Source: Empedobacter tilapiae (lineage in GTDB: Bacteria; Bacteroidota; Bacteroidia; Flavobacteriales; Weeksellaceae). Taken from it: a stretch of DNA of 64,000 nucleotides. Below are positions 63,679 through 64,000 of the stretch, piece after piece. Position 1 is the stretch's first letter. Each line of letters begins with the position of its first letter. The position numbers and the translations under genes were made by a program. Under the pieces are notes generated by a model. That model was given only the letters and a program-made list of their open reading frames with translations. It ran no database searches and was not told where the DNA came from. The stretch lies in the NCBI RefSeq assembly GCF_004785645.1, contig NZ_SRPE01000006.1, positions 1-64,000 on the forward strand, given 5' to 3'.

Positions 63679-64000
63679 CTTTTTGTTTGTTATATTCTTC
63701 CCAAAAAGCAGCTCGGCTTAATGGTTCGTATTCAGATGTCTCGCCTAATTCTACAAGACGATCACTATCTATTTTTCTATGTGAATAGTTTGCCAAATTT
63801 CCTGTACGAACACAAATGGCATGAACTTTTGTTATATATTCTGCAGTAGCTAATAAATTAGGCATTGGACCAAAAGGGCGACCTTTAAAATCCATATCTA
63901 GACCAGCAACAATAACCCGTTTTCCTTGATTTGCTAGCTCATTTGCAACATCTACAATTCCTTCATCAAAAAATTGTGCTTCATCAATTCCTACAACATC
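63665..64000 (-). CDS. tdk: Thymidine kinase, C-terminal part (runs off the window)
   Basis: The last 111 codons of a type II thymidine kinase are present and the 5' part lies beyond the right edge. The frame is open to the last base, reading [37 protein letters not shown] and [27 protein letters not shown] and the [13 protein letters not shown] lasso region are diagnostic. The second cysteine of the usual zinc pair is replaced (CVRTG), so zinc binding may be altered. The enzyme salvages thymidine to dTMP. It overlaps murF-alr by 14 bases. Confidence 0.95.
   Translation of the reverse strand, partial: DVVGIDEAQFFDEGIVDVANELANQGKRVIVAGLDMDFKGRPFGPMPNLLATAEYITKVHAICVRTGNLANYSHRKIDSDRLVELGETSEYEPLSRAAFWEEYNKQKVENV

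Overview
The window looks like a chromosomal segment of a Bacteroidota bacterium, most likely class Flavobacteriia and perhaps family Weeksellaceae (genus not resolved). The reasons are a strongly AT-rich genome, many promoters with the Bacteroidota -7 box TAnnTTTG, secreted proteins ending in type IX secretion (T9SS) C-terminal domains, a MoxR/DUF58/BatABCD operon, a fused MurF-Alr protein, AsnA, and atpD-atpC standing apart from the other ATP synthase genes. No phage, insertion sequence, CRISPR array or tRNA was seen. It reads as core chromosome.

Layout. 0-0.7 kb: the 5' end of a leftward 16S rRNA gene behind three tandem promoters. 0.7-3.5 kb: metX and metY, preceded by a short ORF ending in Met and Cys codons. 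3.5-8.1 kb: atpD-atpC, ribF, and an ECF sigma factor with a putative anti-sigma partner. 8.2-13.9 kb: a secreted CotH-type protein, asd, a T9SS cargo protein, a bacilliredoxin and rnpA. 13.9-17.5 kb: MarC and a LytS/LytR-type two-component system. 17.6-25.2 kb: the aerotolerance (bat) operon. 25.4-32 kb: small secreted and redox proteins, then three T9SS cargo genes, two of them subtilases damaged by frameshifts. 32.2-36.1 kb: asnA, rpiB and pgk, with two long AT-rich gaps carrying DnaA-box-like sites. 36.1-43 kb: an ABC transporter pair, a glycosyltransferase, rnr and a LysE-type exporter. 43-50.2 kb: a phosphatase-type enzyme, a heptosyltransferase-like enzyme, a cation/proton antiporter, sufE, a lipid kinase and a 2-hydroxyacid dehydrogenase. 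50.2-55.5 kb: a frameshifted methyltransferase, pirin, lipoproteins and OmpA. 55.5-64 kb: mnmG between two parS-like sites, ybeY, a patatin outer-membrane protein, small membrane or secreted genes, murF-alr and the 3' part of tdk.

How it fits together. Genes left of about 34 kb run almost all leftward, including the rRNA operon. Those just right of it run rightward. Together with a perfect DnaA box at 34.26 kb and two parS-like sites at 55.5 and 57.4 kb, this suggests the window is close to the replication origin, with the pgk flanks as candidates. Three independent frameshifts and one nonsense-interrupted small gene are present. They are either real decay of accessory genes or assembly errors. 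The most interesting small-scale signals are the Met/Cys leader ORF before metY, the palindromes at the bacilliredoxin/rnpA and osmC promoters, the parS pair, and a duplicated terminator around two small secreted-protein genes.
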